A stretch of DNA of 64,000 nt. Source: Schistocephalus solidus (lineage: Eukaryota; Platyhelminthes; Cestoda; Diphyllobothriidea; Diphyllobothriidae). The stretch spans positions 41,166 through 105,165 of the forward strand of contig WEDG01000719.1 in the NCBI GenBank assembly GCA_017591395.1. Reading direction: 5' to 3'. Each line of letters starts with the position of its first letter. The stretch's first letter is position 1. The notes beneath the pieces were generated by a model. That model searched no databases. It was not told the DNA's origin and saw nothing but the letters and a program-made list of their open reading frames with translations. Shown here piece by piece: positions 33,009-46,600 of the stretch. The position numbers and the translations under genes are program-made.

Positions 33009-33790
33009 CGTCCTCACGGAGAATTGCTTGCATCGGACTTATATATCTTAAACAATACTCGCTTTCCTTTTATAATCGAACGAAAAATCTTGCTCTAGCT
33101 ACCTTACAGTATTTTCAAATGAAATTTTAAAATATTTTCCCTCCTCTTGATACCATCATTGTTCGACGGCACAGAATTTATTCTCCCCATCTAACGGTTT
33201 TAATACGTAAATAGGAACTCCTCTACAAACTGAACCTTCACGACAGTTAAAAGGACGTTAGCTTTCTAATAAAAAAGGATGTTTCCAAATCGAACCACCT
33301 GCTTGTTAGTCAGATTTTTGTCTCTTCGTCCATCCCTTCTTTCCTCTTTAATCTGCTGAAATTTTAAGCATCCCACTGGCCAACAAAGCAAACTGGCACA
33401 TGCGGATTTTGATTATGATTCTCGAGCTGAAAACGATATATTTCCTCCTACTGACACCAATCTTTCCTTTAATCAAACCTTCGCTTCTGTCCTGCGTTTT
33501 CTCCCTCTCTCTGTTGCAACAATGGAGTAACATCTTTAATTTGTCCATCGTTCAACAGCTGCCTGCCGGATGGTGTCTCCTCATCTCACTGTAAATCCTG
33601 CTGCTCTCTGTTAGCTCTTTTCTGAAACAGCCTATTAACTTATCCTTCTGGGATTCAAAGAGCACCGACAGTAAGAATCACCTATACCCAAAAAATCGGC
33701 TAATTTTGGTTTTTAATGCTTCTGTCAATTGCCTGCGCTTGGGCAATCCCGAGGCTTGCAGAACGAGTTGAGTTTTTCTTATGCTATTTA
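33009..33790 (+). mobile_element. Older L2/Rex1-like LINE, part 3 (linker and RT start)
   Basis: Matches 30270-31040 of the younger copy: TCCCTCCTCTTGATACCATC, ACTGGCCAACAAAGCAAACTGGCACATGCGGATTTTGA against ACTGGCCAATGTGGTAAACTGGCACATGTTGATGCTGA, and CAACAGCTGCC.GCCGGATG. Many indels. It ends near TTGCAGAACGAGTTGAG. Confidence 0.78.
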
Positions 33791-36700
33791 CCCTGAGCTA
33801 GAGTTTTTCTTTACGATTTAGTATTTTTACTGACAAAGTGAGCTGTTATTCCGTTTGCATTTGTTTTTATTTGTCAAAAACTCACATTCACACTGCGTTT
33901 TTAGCTATGTTGTTCATTTGCAATTAATTATTCTGTGCAATCCGCTATTACGTACTCATGCGTGACAACCTCTGCCAACGCACGTTAATATATCTCGAGC
34001 TTGCGATGCGCGACGCCAATTGATATTTCTGTCTTTATCAACTGGTCGCAGCCGTCCATATTTCGCTTTCGGAGGAAGAATATAAACGGCTGACACGGAT
34101 GGCAACACAATTTGCTTGAAGGAGCAACTTGTGGCAGCGGTGCACACAGCCCACTGCATGCTCTACTTGCTCATAAAACCTTGTCCAACATAATAAATCT
34201 TCCCTGATTTCTGATAAGTTAACCCTCGTGTTGTCACCCTACTACTTCGTTATTCCTTTTATCGATATCTTTTACGGGCTTGACTCTTACGCCTTAAGTG
34301 AGCGTTTGTGTTCCATTTTGTTAAGATTTTAACAAATGCATAAATGCATATGCAGATATCGTCTTCGAAACATGAAATGTAAGTTCATCACCCTGTGTAT
34401 TTGTTTTGTTTTACCTCAACCTCGCGGTCAAATCGAGTGACCTCCTATATGATTTCGTTTTTTGGTTTTAGTCTAAGTAGTTGAAAGCGACACTTTCACA
34501 ATATGCCGGATTCAAACAATTCAACAGAATTTAGCTTATCAGAGAGTACGTCTTATATCTTTATTTTTTTTCCACTTGCATTTCAACCGTATACTAAAGT
34601 TGTTTTTCGAACATTTTCTTATGCAATTGCACTTTTCGCCATGTAGTTTCATATAACGCCTTTATATTGGAATATTTTGGTTCCATGTTGCAACACCTTA
34701 CTTTAATTATTTTCGATTTGCCACTTATACAGTTTCTATTTTGCCACTTCCCGAAATTTCGGTAACATACCGCCTCGCGTTCGTAATCTAAAATTATACA
34801 AATTTTTCTGCCTCGTGACTGTATAATATTTGCCTGGCTTGGTAAGGGCAACGCACATCGAAAGACCAAGAACCCTTTCAGCTGCTTTCAATCTCCATGG
34901 TGAAGACATGATGCCTGACTATGGTTTGCAAGCTCAAGTCTATATGCATGCATACATGTATGTCTAGTCTATAGACTAGAAATTAACTAGTGGCTGAAAG
35001 ACTCTTGTAATTTTAGAATTCAAATACATCTCTCAAAAAGCGTGGCTCAGACACAGAAATGACCACGCTGACAACGCAGAAACTTTATGTGGATCACCTT
35101 TGATGTGGTCATCTTAACAAATTATTTCGAATAGTCATGATGGTCTTTTAAATTTTCACACATGCCACAAAGCCCTTTAGCACAGGAATTCAGCGAGTAA
35201 TTTTTTAGCTAAGACCTTACGGATAGATATTGGCTTTATGTGCTTGGACAATCATGTGGGCAGTTCTCATGTCGCGCCTTGTATCATGCAGTGCTATAAG
35301 AAAAAAACGGCCCCCGTAGTTACCCTATGATGCTTCGTTAATGTTAACTCGCGAATATCGCCACTACAGCAATTCTCATTTATTGGCTGCGCATTTCGCC
35401 AACTTTCTAAGGTACCTTATTCCTTGACATGCACAGCTAATGCAGTGGCAGTTCTAGCTTCACTTCTCGCTCCTCAGTTGGAAAGTATTGTAATGAAATT
35501 GTTTTACAGAGGAATTAATTCTTAGGAGATTTTGCGTATGCATATTCGGCATGCCATAGCATGGCTGTGCCGAAAGAATTCGACGATATTACTCCAATAA
35601 CCTGCACTGCCGGCATATAACGTAGGTTTTGAATCACGCCTTTTTATGAAGATATCATCAAATAACTTAATAAAGGAGAACATAGGATAAACCCACAACT
35701 CATAAAGACTGATTGCTAAAAATTGTTTGAGTAAAGTCCGCTTTGTAGTGTATAGGTGTACGTGTACACATGAACAAACTGATAATAGAAGACCCCTTAT
35801 TAGAATAAATTGGCCCGTAGAACGAGGGCCTGTCCCAAACGCTTTCTTCCTAAATTCAAAACAGTTTTTTGCTAAATCTAGTTAGTTTTGACTCTTTCCT
35901 GACATAGAGTTGTAAACCAAACAAATGCTTCGTTGAATGCACCACAGAGAACATTGCCCGATTTTCTGTTAGCATCGTCAATGAACATATGATTCTTCTC
36001 TTCATCTTCCGGTCAGCGAAATTGTCGCTTTTATTTGCACTGTCTTCGAAAAATTATTAACATTCAAAGTAACCATTTCAGGACCTTATCGATGTTAGGA
36101 ATATTACCAAATGGCCTACATTATATTTATTCCTCCAGCTGCATGCATATTCCACTAAAATTTTCAATTACTCGCATATAGCGACGTATCGATGCGTCTA
36201 ACAAGTAAAGGAATAACAGTTTTTTGTGTCGCCGTCAGTCCATGTATATTCCTTCGCGCATAGCATGCAGCACTTCAAAGGAAAATTCTGTTGCTGACCC
36301 ACCTTAATGTTTTATTTTGTGCAACCTACTGAGACTGTGCGTCTAAAGTTAGTCCCTATTCATGTCAGCCATTAATATCGTTTGAACTTCCACAGCGTAA
36401 CTGATACCCAAATAGTGTTAGTAGAATACGTCTGTGCACTATGATTATGTTTTCCCTCTAACGTTAATGCCAACTCCATTAGCAATTTGTGTTAATATAC
36501 GAATGGGTATATATATATATATATATGACAATTTTCTTATCAGTTTGCCTTTCAGTAATTTATTAAACTCCTTAGCTTGAAAGAATTGTTTCTTGCACCA
36601 ATTGCTTGCACGTTCCGTGATACCGAAATCTTCTTTGAGCTATCAACTTCCAGATGCACATCAAATGTTGTTCTAATTTATAGACATCTAGTTGAGAAGT

Positions 36701-37442
36701 TTGTCTGAACCAAAGTTTAAGGAATCTGGTTTGTTGCAAAATGTATTTTCAACTTATGCTATTGTATTCACGACAGAAAATAGGCTCGTAACAAAGCATG
36801 GTTATGTGGCCGTCGTCTGTCTTCACCATTCCTTCTAGTCTTCACAGAGGTCTTCCCGCTTTCTTATTCATCTTCTGTAGCATCGCGCACAAGAAAATTT
36901 CGCATTGTCGGTTAGAGTTAGTTCAAAAATGCATTGTGTTAAAAACCAAGTAAAGGCACTTTCGTGGGATTTTTTTAAAACCGCTTCTTCGTTTAACCAT
37001 TGCTGGTACCTTAACGATAGCAGATGGCTTTCTTTATCCCACTACTACCATTTAATAATCTTCTGCGGTAGAAAAATGGTAAGCTTGAGTAGCCTATGGT
37101 CATATTTTTTTTAAATTAGCGTTAAATGATCGTACGATTGACCTTAAGGGGCCCGGTCTACTATTATGTGACGCGCTCCTCTTTGAGTCTATAAAATATC
37201 TTCGTCTTTCTAGGATTTAATTCTTTCAAATCGATCTTTTTTGCGCCCAAAAACTGTACCAATTCGCATTTTACTACAACTCTTCTGATTACAGCTGATC
37301 CACCCCGTTTCCTGTCACCTTAACTGTTTTCCAGGTTTGGTTTAGATCCTTTTTTGCAATTTAGAATGCTTTGCTGTCTTTTTCTCGTCTGTTTGTGCTC
37401 ACTTTCGCGATGTTCACTGATTTGTTTCGTTTCACGTCTCAG
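33791..37442. other. Intergenic DNA or 5' region of KLHL12, nothing recognised
   Basis: No retroelement motif or exon that I can defend. An upstream non-coding or short coding first exon of the KLHL12-like gene must lie here or further upstream, because the first visible exon opens at a splice acceptor in mid-codon. Confidence 0.4.
36508..36557 (+). repeat. (TA)n tract with a shared 31-bp tail
   Basis: A TA run, then GACAATTTTCTTATCAGTTT and GCCTTTCAGTA. The same tail with one mismatch follows another TA tract at 46310-46361, so this is the end of a dispersed repeat. Confidence 0.75.
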
Positions 37443-37612
37443 ATCCTGATGCTGAGCGTTACTCTCTTTCGGCTTTCGCCAAGATGAATGCATTTCGCAA
37501 GCATGGCCAGCTATGCGACATTGTGGTAAAGGTGGGGGGCCGGGAGTTTCCTGCTCATCGTGTCGTTTTAGCGGCTTCCAGCGACTATTTCGACGCCATG
37601 TTCTCCAGTGGC
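37443..37612 (+). CDS. KLHL12: KLHL12 exon a: BTB start
   Basis: A TTTCACGTCTCAG acceptor opens 170 nt reading [57 protein letters not shown], then a GTAAGT donor in phase 0. [24 protein letters not shown] is the classic first half of a BTB domain, including the AHR..LA dimer-interface block. The upstream in-frame residues resemble the KLHL12 N-terminus (AKSILNSMNSLRK-type), which favours an earlier initiating exon over the Met at 37484. Confidence 0.88.
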
Positions 37613-40600
37613 GTAAGTTGAACTTCAAGCTATTCCTTGTCGGTTTCAAAACTGGCCCCGATTTTACTGTCCTCATCATGTCCCTTTATGTAGATGGCGG
37701 AATCGGCGCAGTTGGAGGTCGAACTAAAGTCCGTATCCCCCGATGTCATGGAGGCGCTGCTCGACTTCATGTATACTGGTCAGGTGCGTGTAAGCATGGA
37801 CAATGTACAGGATCTGCTACCTGCAGCCAGCCTCGTCCAAATGGAAGGCGTGAAGACTGTCTGTTCGGCCTTTCTTTTTGGCGAAGTGGACGCCTCCAAT
37901 GTCTTGGGCATCCGCAGATTCGCTGAACTCCACAGTTGCACGGAACTGGAAACTTTTACCAAAAACTACGCCGCACACAATTTTGAGTCGGTGATCGAGC
38001 ATGAAGAGTTCCTCTTCTTAACCGCAGAGGAACTTAGCGAACTGCTTAGTCGTGAGGACCTTCATGTAAGTGCTTACTCTTCTCGGCTTTTAAGTGCCTG
38101 CCATCGTGTGTGCAATTTGATCTGAAAATCAAACATTATTTTCTTTTGTGAGAATAACACTGCTTATTCTCTTAACTTTGCCTTTTCTCAGCCATGCTGT
38201 GATAGGTGTCAAATCGTGCGAACAATGCCTTCAAAAATTTTGTTAACTTATGGGTTGTCATCATAGCTGTAAGGCGGCAACTACGTTCATTGCTTGTTGT
38301 TTTCCTCGTTATGCTGGAGTGCTTTCAGCCTCCCGTTAGGTAGGAATCTCCACCCTATCCTTGTGCCCCGAGAATATCAATGCGTTAGCCCACCCCGCGT
38401 CGTTATGAATATGTAACGGTAAGGAAACATTAATTCTTCAAAAGAAGGCATAGTTCAGTTTTAAGTTGTTATGCTGGTATTATTTTAGTATTCTTATCCT
38501 GGGAAATAAGTTGACCACTTAATTAAGACCAAGTAAAACTGTTTATAGCGAAGGAAGGTGAATAAATGGGAGAGATTAGTGAATAAAAACAAATCAAAAA
38601 TATCGGTATATTGTTGGCTGTCCTTTTGCATTTAATAAGCTAGTAACTTTTTCAGATACAGAACAGGTCAATTTTTGCGGTAGTCTTGTTTTTGTGATGA
38701 TTAGTCAAAGAATTTGAGCTTTTATTGCATTAAAAAACCCTTTCATGCGTTATGCCACTTTCCTTATGGGACGGAAAATATTTTCAGTTAAGTTGAGGTC
38801 CAGCCTTGTTGGCAGAAATAAGAATTTTTTGAATGCCACAGCTGGAGAGGCTGGCTGATGTCCAAAAAAAATAGATGGAGTCATAAGAATTATTGGTTTC
38901 ATACCCTTGGACGATGAGTAGAAGCAAATGATGGCGTAAATTCGGCGTTGCTGAACTTCATTGTAACCTAACGCAGCCCGAATGGTGTCGATTTTCACCT
39001 GGCTGTTGGTAGTGTTGACCGTCCGATTGGTTGCACCTGATTTTCTTCGTCACTAAAGTTTGCCATTCCCGTTGGAGAAAGAAGGTACTTCATGCAGACA
39101 TTTTACAGAAGAACCCACACGAACTCTTGGTTTCGGCCTGTGACACTTGCAATTTACACGGAAATATTGCTTTTTTGTGCACGCCTAGGGGCGGCTAGGG
39201 TCTAAGGGCCCAGACCGCGCCAGCCACCTGCGCCCTCTCCAATCTCCGGTCTTCTTGACTCTGTCTTGATACCGGGCTCAGGTGTGGGAGGAGGATAGAG
39301 TGCGGTAGATGCATCGCAAGGCTACTATCACTTAAAACTAAATCACGCGCAAGTCCCCGTACCTGCACCACCATGATGTGGGGCGTACGGTGGACCTAGT
39401 CGAAATCGACGGTTGAACTATCGTATGTACTATCTCCGGATATTTGGTCTGCTTACCGGTGGCATATAGTACTTGATTGTATGCGTATTTCTGTTGGTGT
39501 CTTGCTTTTCCAGTTTGTATTTTTGGGGCAGATTTCGTGGATTTTTGGCCGGAAAGAACTGCCTGGGGCCAACACAGTCGTAGGCTGTGCTTTCATCTAG
39601 CCGTTTTGATGATGCCATTGTCGCGGGTTTGGATGTCGCCTGCATGGAGGACTTTGTCAATGCTTTTGCAAGGCGTTGATCGATTAGATACGATCATTCA
39701 TTCACGGGTGGATATGTTCGGATAAGTGCCCTAATAGCGTCGTTGCAACCCGACCGTTCGAATTTTGTTTAACAGATCCCCACCGGTTATAGGGCTTGAG
39801 CAGTTTTTGCAGACTCCTGACAGTCTTGCTATATTTTGGGGGCTATATGTGCCTGGCTGTCCCACCACTTGTAAAAAGTTCCCTCGTAATAAATAATTTA
39901 ACTCCCTAAGCTTTGAGGCATCATTTCAGTCAAGGTTTTAGCTGCACGCCCATTGTCCGACCTTCACACTAGAGATGATGTTGTTGAACGGGGTCAATAG
40001 GAGAGCTCAGCTCCGCTCTACTCTGAGAAATCGAAGAATTTCTTCTCGGTAACTCCATTTAGAGCCTGATACTATCAATAGAGCTTTAAAATTTGGTTTA
40101 CTGAACCGTCTATGGCCACAATTTATCTCATCAGTTCCGCCATTCAAAATTTGGCATAACAGCGAAGTTAAAAAATGCTTGTAGATGGAGCCGTTGGAAA
40201 CATCTATTTCGTTGCGGCGGGAATCATTTCCAACTTCGACCATGTCCAGATGTTATCTTCTATCTGAAGCCGGTGATTGTTTCACTGCTCTTTTTAATCA
40301 TCTGGGCGGTTTTGGTTTCTTTCCATCACACTCGGGGATTCAATCTCCCGCTCAATGCCTTAAATCGTTCGATCATTGGGATTACGGCTCCCAGTCAATG
40401 AACATGGCCATTAGCTTAGGCCTTTAGTACTGTACCGTCTCTCTCTCTCTATCTGTCTATCTATCTCTGGATACGGCGAAGGATGTTAATTGGTTCTATA
40501 TTTTTTCCTGCTAGGTTGGCAGCGAGGAGACAGCATACCGGGCAGTGATTCGTTGGGTCTACCAAGACGTGGAGGAGCGCTCTTCGCATCTGCCTGGCCT

Positions 40601-43600
40601 CCTAAGTCAACTGCGTCTGGCCACAATGTCGGTCCGTTTTCTAACGGACGTTGTCGACTCTGAGGTAAGCGCTAACAGTTTCTATTACTGTGATAATAAC
40701 AGAGGTTATCCAACTTGGAAAGCCTGAAAAACGCACATGATAGTCAGGGCTGACCACTGTAGAATGACATTTGAGCTAAACAACAAACTGCCTTGGCCCG
40801 ACGATGACACCAGCCGACCATAATGATTTTAAATTCACTAATACTAACATCGGGGAGCCCTTCTCGGCCGCCTTGTTAGCCTGGAAGGTGAAGGGTGGTG
40901 CTGAGTCGACATACTTTTGTGTATAGTACCTATCTTACTAACTACTTCACCTAATCTTCTTGTTTATGTAGCCCTCTATCCTCTGCTAACTTGTGGTCTT
41001 CTTAAGTAATCTACTAAACAAACCCCGGATTTAAGTCAACACGGGTAACCGTAATCTCCCATCCAACGTCTGACTGCCGGTAATGGGAATGAAGATACTA
41101 TTTGCGTTCGAAGTTTTTATGGAAATGCGATTAGCACCCATAGAGGGCTGATGTTAACTCTCTACCCTCGCCCCTAATTCGAAGCTTCCCATCGTTGTTA
41201 CGTGCGAAATAGATACTTAGGCTAGTTTCATGCAGCGTCAACGCCGTCCTAGGTCTTCAGATGCATTCGTAACTACAGCATACCACAAATCCTCTTTTTG
41301 ACAATTCCGTCGTGCGCTAACTGTTAGTTCCCTTGAGTTTATTCTCTACATCTACCATATCCATATTAATTGATTATGGCCAGCTCAATTCTAATTCAGA
41401 GTCCACTTTTATTCATATCCTAAAAATGGTATAATGATGTCCAGCTCAGTTAACATTTTTGGGTATGACTGGCTGATGAGGGTTAATAAACCAGAAATAG
41501 TCATTCCAGTCTCCTCTGTCTTTGTCAGCATTGTTAATCTACCTGTACTACCACTACTACCATCCGTTATGTGGCTACTGGCGGGCTCAAGCGGGATGAG
41601 TGAGTTCCGTCAACGATCGATGAGCGTTCATCAACGAATAAATCAGTGTTTAGGGTTAGATTATTGCTTCTGTTGACTTAAATGAACGCCTAAAACAGCT
41701 TGTCAGAAGAAGTCGTCATGCCACTCGACCGCCATTCGGTAGCGTCAGTGAAAGTCACTATCCTCTACTAATGTCACTGTAACCGAAGGCATCTTTAACG
41801 GTGTCGACGACGATCACTATGTCGTTGACAGTGCCCTTTGTCGACTGCCAGCTTCATCCCTCACCTAATTTAGTGGCCACCAAACCGTCAGGCGTCGACA
41901 GTATTTAACATTTGTAGTTGGTACGGCGTGTCCGCGTGAGCAGTTCTCCCTACGTATGACCTCCTCGGCCGCCTGGGCCTCGTTATAGTCGTAAGTGTTT
42001 TTTCAGAGTAAGGGTCCTTGATCAACGTACAAGACAAGAATGTCATCTGATCGGTTTCCTGTTTAATGCATGGCGTGGCCATGACATTTTGCAAACTAAC
42101 TTCAAATGTTCCCCGTGAATGGTCTTGATGGGCATATCTTAATACCTTTTTGCGTCCGACAAATAACCTCGTGTACTGCTTACCTTTGGACCGTTTTGGC
42201 TCGTCCAGCTTGTTGATAGGCACGATGCGATCACTAATAATGCGCCACAGAGTGACCATAGTAATCTTGGAAATACATCTTGACGGCTCTTACGGCAGTC
42301 CTTCCGCTGGTAATTTTTCGTATTAATCCAAATCCAACAGCAGACAAAAACTCGACTTCTTAGAATGGTGTGCCAGAGAAAGCCGGCAGCATATTGCTGG
42401 TACTCTTTATAGTATTTTTTACGCCCTGCAATTCTCACTGCGTTGAAATAGGTCATTGTCACTTAACCATATTATTTCGTTTTATGGCACAAAATGGCAA
42501 GAGTTTGTAAAGCAAAATCCTCCTTTTTGTTTTCTGAGATTTCCTATTTGGCTGCACCTGATTTTCGTAGGCGCAAAATTGGACTTTCCAGTTCAGGAAA
42601 GGAGGCACTTAGGGCTAACTTTCGTGATTTCTATCAACTCCCTTTTACAGAAAAAGTATATAAACATGCGACCTTATCCTGCGACGCTCAGCAAGACAAG
42701 CTTTTGCCTAAAAATGTCCTACTCTTCATTAATGTGAACTTTAGAACGCAGCTTAATTCAGCAAAAAGGACTTCTTACGTCCCATAAGTCTAATAAATAG
42801 AACTAACAATGGCCCATTTACCCCCTAATACTACTTCGAATATTAGTGACGACCCTCCGTGCGTTTTGTCATTTCTTCGGTATGCTTATGCGACTGTCTA
42901 CTCAGCTTACTTTTTGTCCTGTTTTTTTCCCACTTGCTCGCAACCCGAGCGTAGAGACTCATTCGTCTGTCGATGGAGTGTCGTGACCTGGTGGACGAGG
43001 CGAAGCGATTTCATCTGCGTCCTGACCTACGTCCTCAAATGCGTGACCGGAGATTCCGCCAGCGTGACAGCGGTGATGAGTACCTAGTAGTGATTGGCGG
43101 TTTCGGCTCTTACCAAAGTCCTTCTGACTCTGTAGAAATGTTCAACCCACGGACACGGGAGTGGAGTGAATTGCCGGTAGATTTATATTCCAGTCTTTCT
43201 GCCACTGCTACTGCGCACATTCGCACTCGCATGTTCTCTGACTTCTTTTTTTGTGGTTGACATTCGTTGTTTTTCAGCTGGCTCTTCAAAAATATCAACT
43301 TTCCATTTAAACATCCATCCATAGACAAAATTTATTGTGTCTTCTGCTAGCAAGCCGCAGTTGTATGATCCTCCTCAAAAGAATTTTAAAACGTTCTTTT
43401 ATTGACATTTAGGCATGCGATTATATCGTTGTGTGACCTACTTGTTCTCAAAATTAGCTGAAGGTCCTTTATCAGCTACTCGGCCTTGAACATACTTACG
43501 TGGTAGTTCTTCATTCGCCATTTGACGAATTCGGACACCTTTCACTTCCCTTTGAAGCTTAATCGTTCTGCCTTATTTATAAGACCTCGCGCTCTTCGTT

Positions 43601-46600
43601 ATTATTCCGTCGGAAAGTCATGCAAGATTCTCGATGTCATTTAAGCTGCTGATCCATTTTTATGCTCTCCTGCGGATTGTCACATCGTCAAAAATTTCTG
43701 GGGAACTCTTTGGAATATAGTTTTGCTACTTAAAAAGTGTTTCTTAGTTTAGTAGCCTCCTACTTCGGTTAGAATCAGTTGTTTTTAAGGTCCAGGGGTA
43801 TCCTTTACCCATTTCCACAGCACCTTCCACCCCATTTTAATCGTCCTCTTGTCTTGTCTCTACAGAACTTGCCCATCAGCTACCGTTACGTCGCCGCTTG
43901 TTCCCTTGGCACATGTGTCTACGTAATTGGCGGTTTTGATGGTGGCGAACGCCTCAATACTGTTGGTCTCCTCGATGTAGCCCAACGCGAAAGGGGTTGG
44001 CGCTGGCTGACACCCATGCATTACAAGCGTGGTCTCTCTGCCGCCTGTACCCACCAAGGTTTGTTTTATAACTATTTACAAAGTTCTACTTAATTATATT
44101 AGTAAACGTGTTGACTTAATTTATTTTGCGCCTGATGTTATAGGTCTCATCTATGTGTGCGGGGGCTTCGATGGACAGACTCGTCTACGGGCCTTAGAAG
44201 TCTATCATCCGAAAATTGCCGAGTGGCGCATCCTGGAGGAAATGAGTACTGCTCGAGAAGGAGCCGGTCTCGTTGTGGCTGACGATTGTCTCTACTGTCT
44301 TGGTGGTTATGATGGTTTTCAGCTACTGAACAGCATGGAGGCGTAAGCTGACTGGCTGTTGATTCCTACCTACGTCTTTTAAAAGCATCTGATGAATAGC
44401 TCATATTGTGCTCTTAATACACAGGTAAGGCTTAAACGGTCGGACACAGGCGTCGCATTGCATTCCAGGGGTTAAGTTCTCCCTTGTCCTAACTTCAACT
44501 CTTATTCTAACCCTCCCTTCTCCAACGCCAACCTCCCTGGAATTTAGCGCAATATGGTAGGGAACCATATTCCCATGCTCTGCTGCCTAAGCTAACGCCT
44601 TTTAAGCATCCAAATAATTGGATGAAGTTGAATTTTATCGATACTTAGGGCTAAACTTTGGTTGTTGCATGTAAAAAATAAACGACACTTCGAATTTTCA
44701 GAGGCTTCCCTCCTCAACTTATTTCGGTGGAATGTTGATCCACCTTCTTTAATCCCTGTGTGATTTTACTTCTTATTTCGAATTGAATTCTATGGCCTGA
44801 AGGTACGATTTGCGTCGTGGGACGTGGTCAATGTGCAAACCCATGTACATGCGCCGATCGGGCGCTGGTTGTGCCGTGCTTGGAGACAACATTTACGTGT
44901 GTGGTGGTTATGGTGGTGCTGAAGGCAGAGGCCCGCTGCATCTGGACACTGTGGAATCCTTCAACACCCGTCTCTGTCAGTGGACCCTCGTATCTAGTAT
45001 GAATGTGCCGCGGTGCTATGTCGGAGCCTGTCAGCTTGCCGGTCGTATCTACGTCGCAGCTGGGTAAGTCTTCGTTTCGTCCTGCCCGTTTAAGGCGTTT
45101 TTACGATTTTGAATTCTAGCGTATTGCTCTTACTAATAGCTGTCACCAATCTACATGTTGAAAGGCTTACAGCGGTCTGAAAAGGATCTGATTTCAATTA
45201 GGAATGCATGCACACCGACCCGTTGGATTCCCGAGGCAAACAATCTTCGTGCGAATGAGAAAAGTCGCAAACGGACAACTAACTACTACGCTGAAGGCGG
45301 TCAAGTTGTAACATTAGAGATGGAGGAACAACAGAGAATGCGGGTAGATTGATACAGGACTGTTTCTGGTTTATTCTGCCCTCATTCAGTCAATCATAAC
45401 TCTAACCACAACCTGTGACCAGAAACAAAAACATACGCACGCACATGGTGCAAATGGTCTACAGACGGTGTGTAGCTGATGAGTCGTAAGCATTTTATCG
45501 AACTGAAGTTCATCTGTGCCTCACCTCCTGTCATTCTCTGTCGCTGCAGATCGGTTTATTATTCAATCAGGGTTATGATGGGCTGAATGAAGGTAGAATA
45601 AACTCGACAGAGCTCTGCATCAATGTATCCGCATTCTCCATGCTCTCCTCCTTCTAAACAACAACTTTTCACCTACCCTCCAATCTGCATCCTTTCGGCG
45701 ATTAAACGTCTTCCATATTGGCAAAATAGTTGTTTCAGCTGCTGCCTTCAGTGAAGACGTATAATGAAGCATTTCATCGAACCTAAGTTAACTGCCTCTT
45801 CGTGTCCCCTGCCACTTAAATGGAGTTTGTTTGATTCGAAAAGTTGATTCCTGCACCCATTCCTTACTGAATAAATACCCGATCTATAGTGCCAAAGAGG
45901 GACGGCTGAATTTTGGTTCGATTATGTGATTATGAACCATCTGTAGACCATCCACGCCGTGTACGATTGCATATTTGTGTTTCTGGTAACAGTTGGTGGT
46001 AAGGGTTATGATTGAATGAATAAGGCAGAATAATCACCGAACAGTTCTGTATGAATTTACCTGCATTCTATGTCGTCTCTCTCCCTCTTTACAATCTGAA
46101 TTATCCAACGAGGATAATAAGACAGTTTTATGTGTTTATATGATCCTAAAGCGTGAAAAATTCATCAGAAATAGCCTTTGTTTGCTTGAAAGCAGTGCTG
46201 TTTTTCACGAACGCTACCGAACGTTTGGATTTCTCACTTTCGTTGGCCGTCCTTATATATTTTATTTCGTGTATCTTCTAACTTTATTCCTGATATACGT
46301 GCTAAAATAGTTATATATATATATTTCTATGACACTTTTCTTATCAGTTTGCCTTTCAGTAGTGGAACTGACAAGGCCAAGGGGCACCAAAAGGGCCATT
46401 TCTGGCTTATTAGCCGTCATCAGCCAGCCATACCAAACCCCAATTGTTGCAAACTCTGAAGCCTAAAGTTGTTTGTCTTTCCAATTTCAGTTTCTTACAC
46501 ATGCATGTCATGTTTCTGTACAACAATCAGTTTCGTCTACGTTCTGCAATAACATCTGTACGGTACAGTCGCTTCACGATGAACACACATTTACCGATCT

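Noticed and set aside
37513..37926. 137-codon ORF overlapping the BTB exons in another frame
   Set aside because: The BTB frame across the two exons is clear and spliced with consensus sites. This ORF reads through the intron in a different frame.
41888..42462. Overlapping antisense ORFs in KLHL12 intron c (107 and 123 codons)
   Set aside because: No recognisable motif and no second copy in the window to support them as coding or as a known element.
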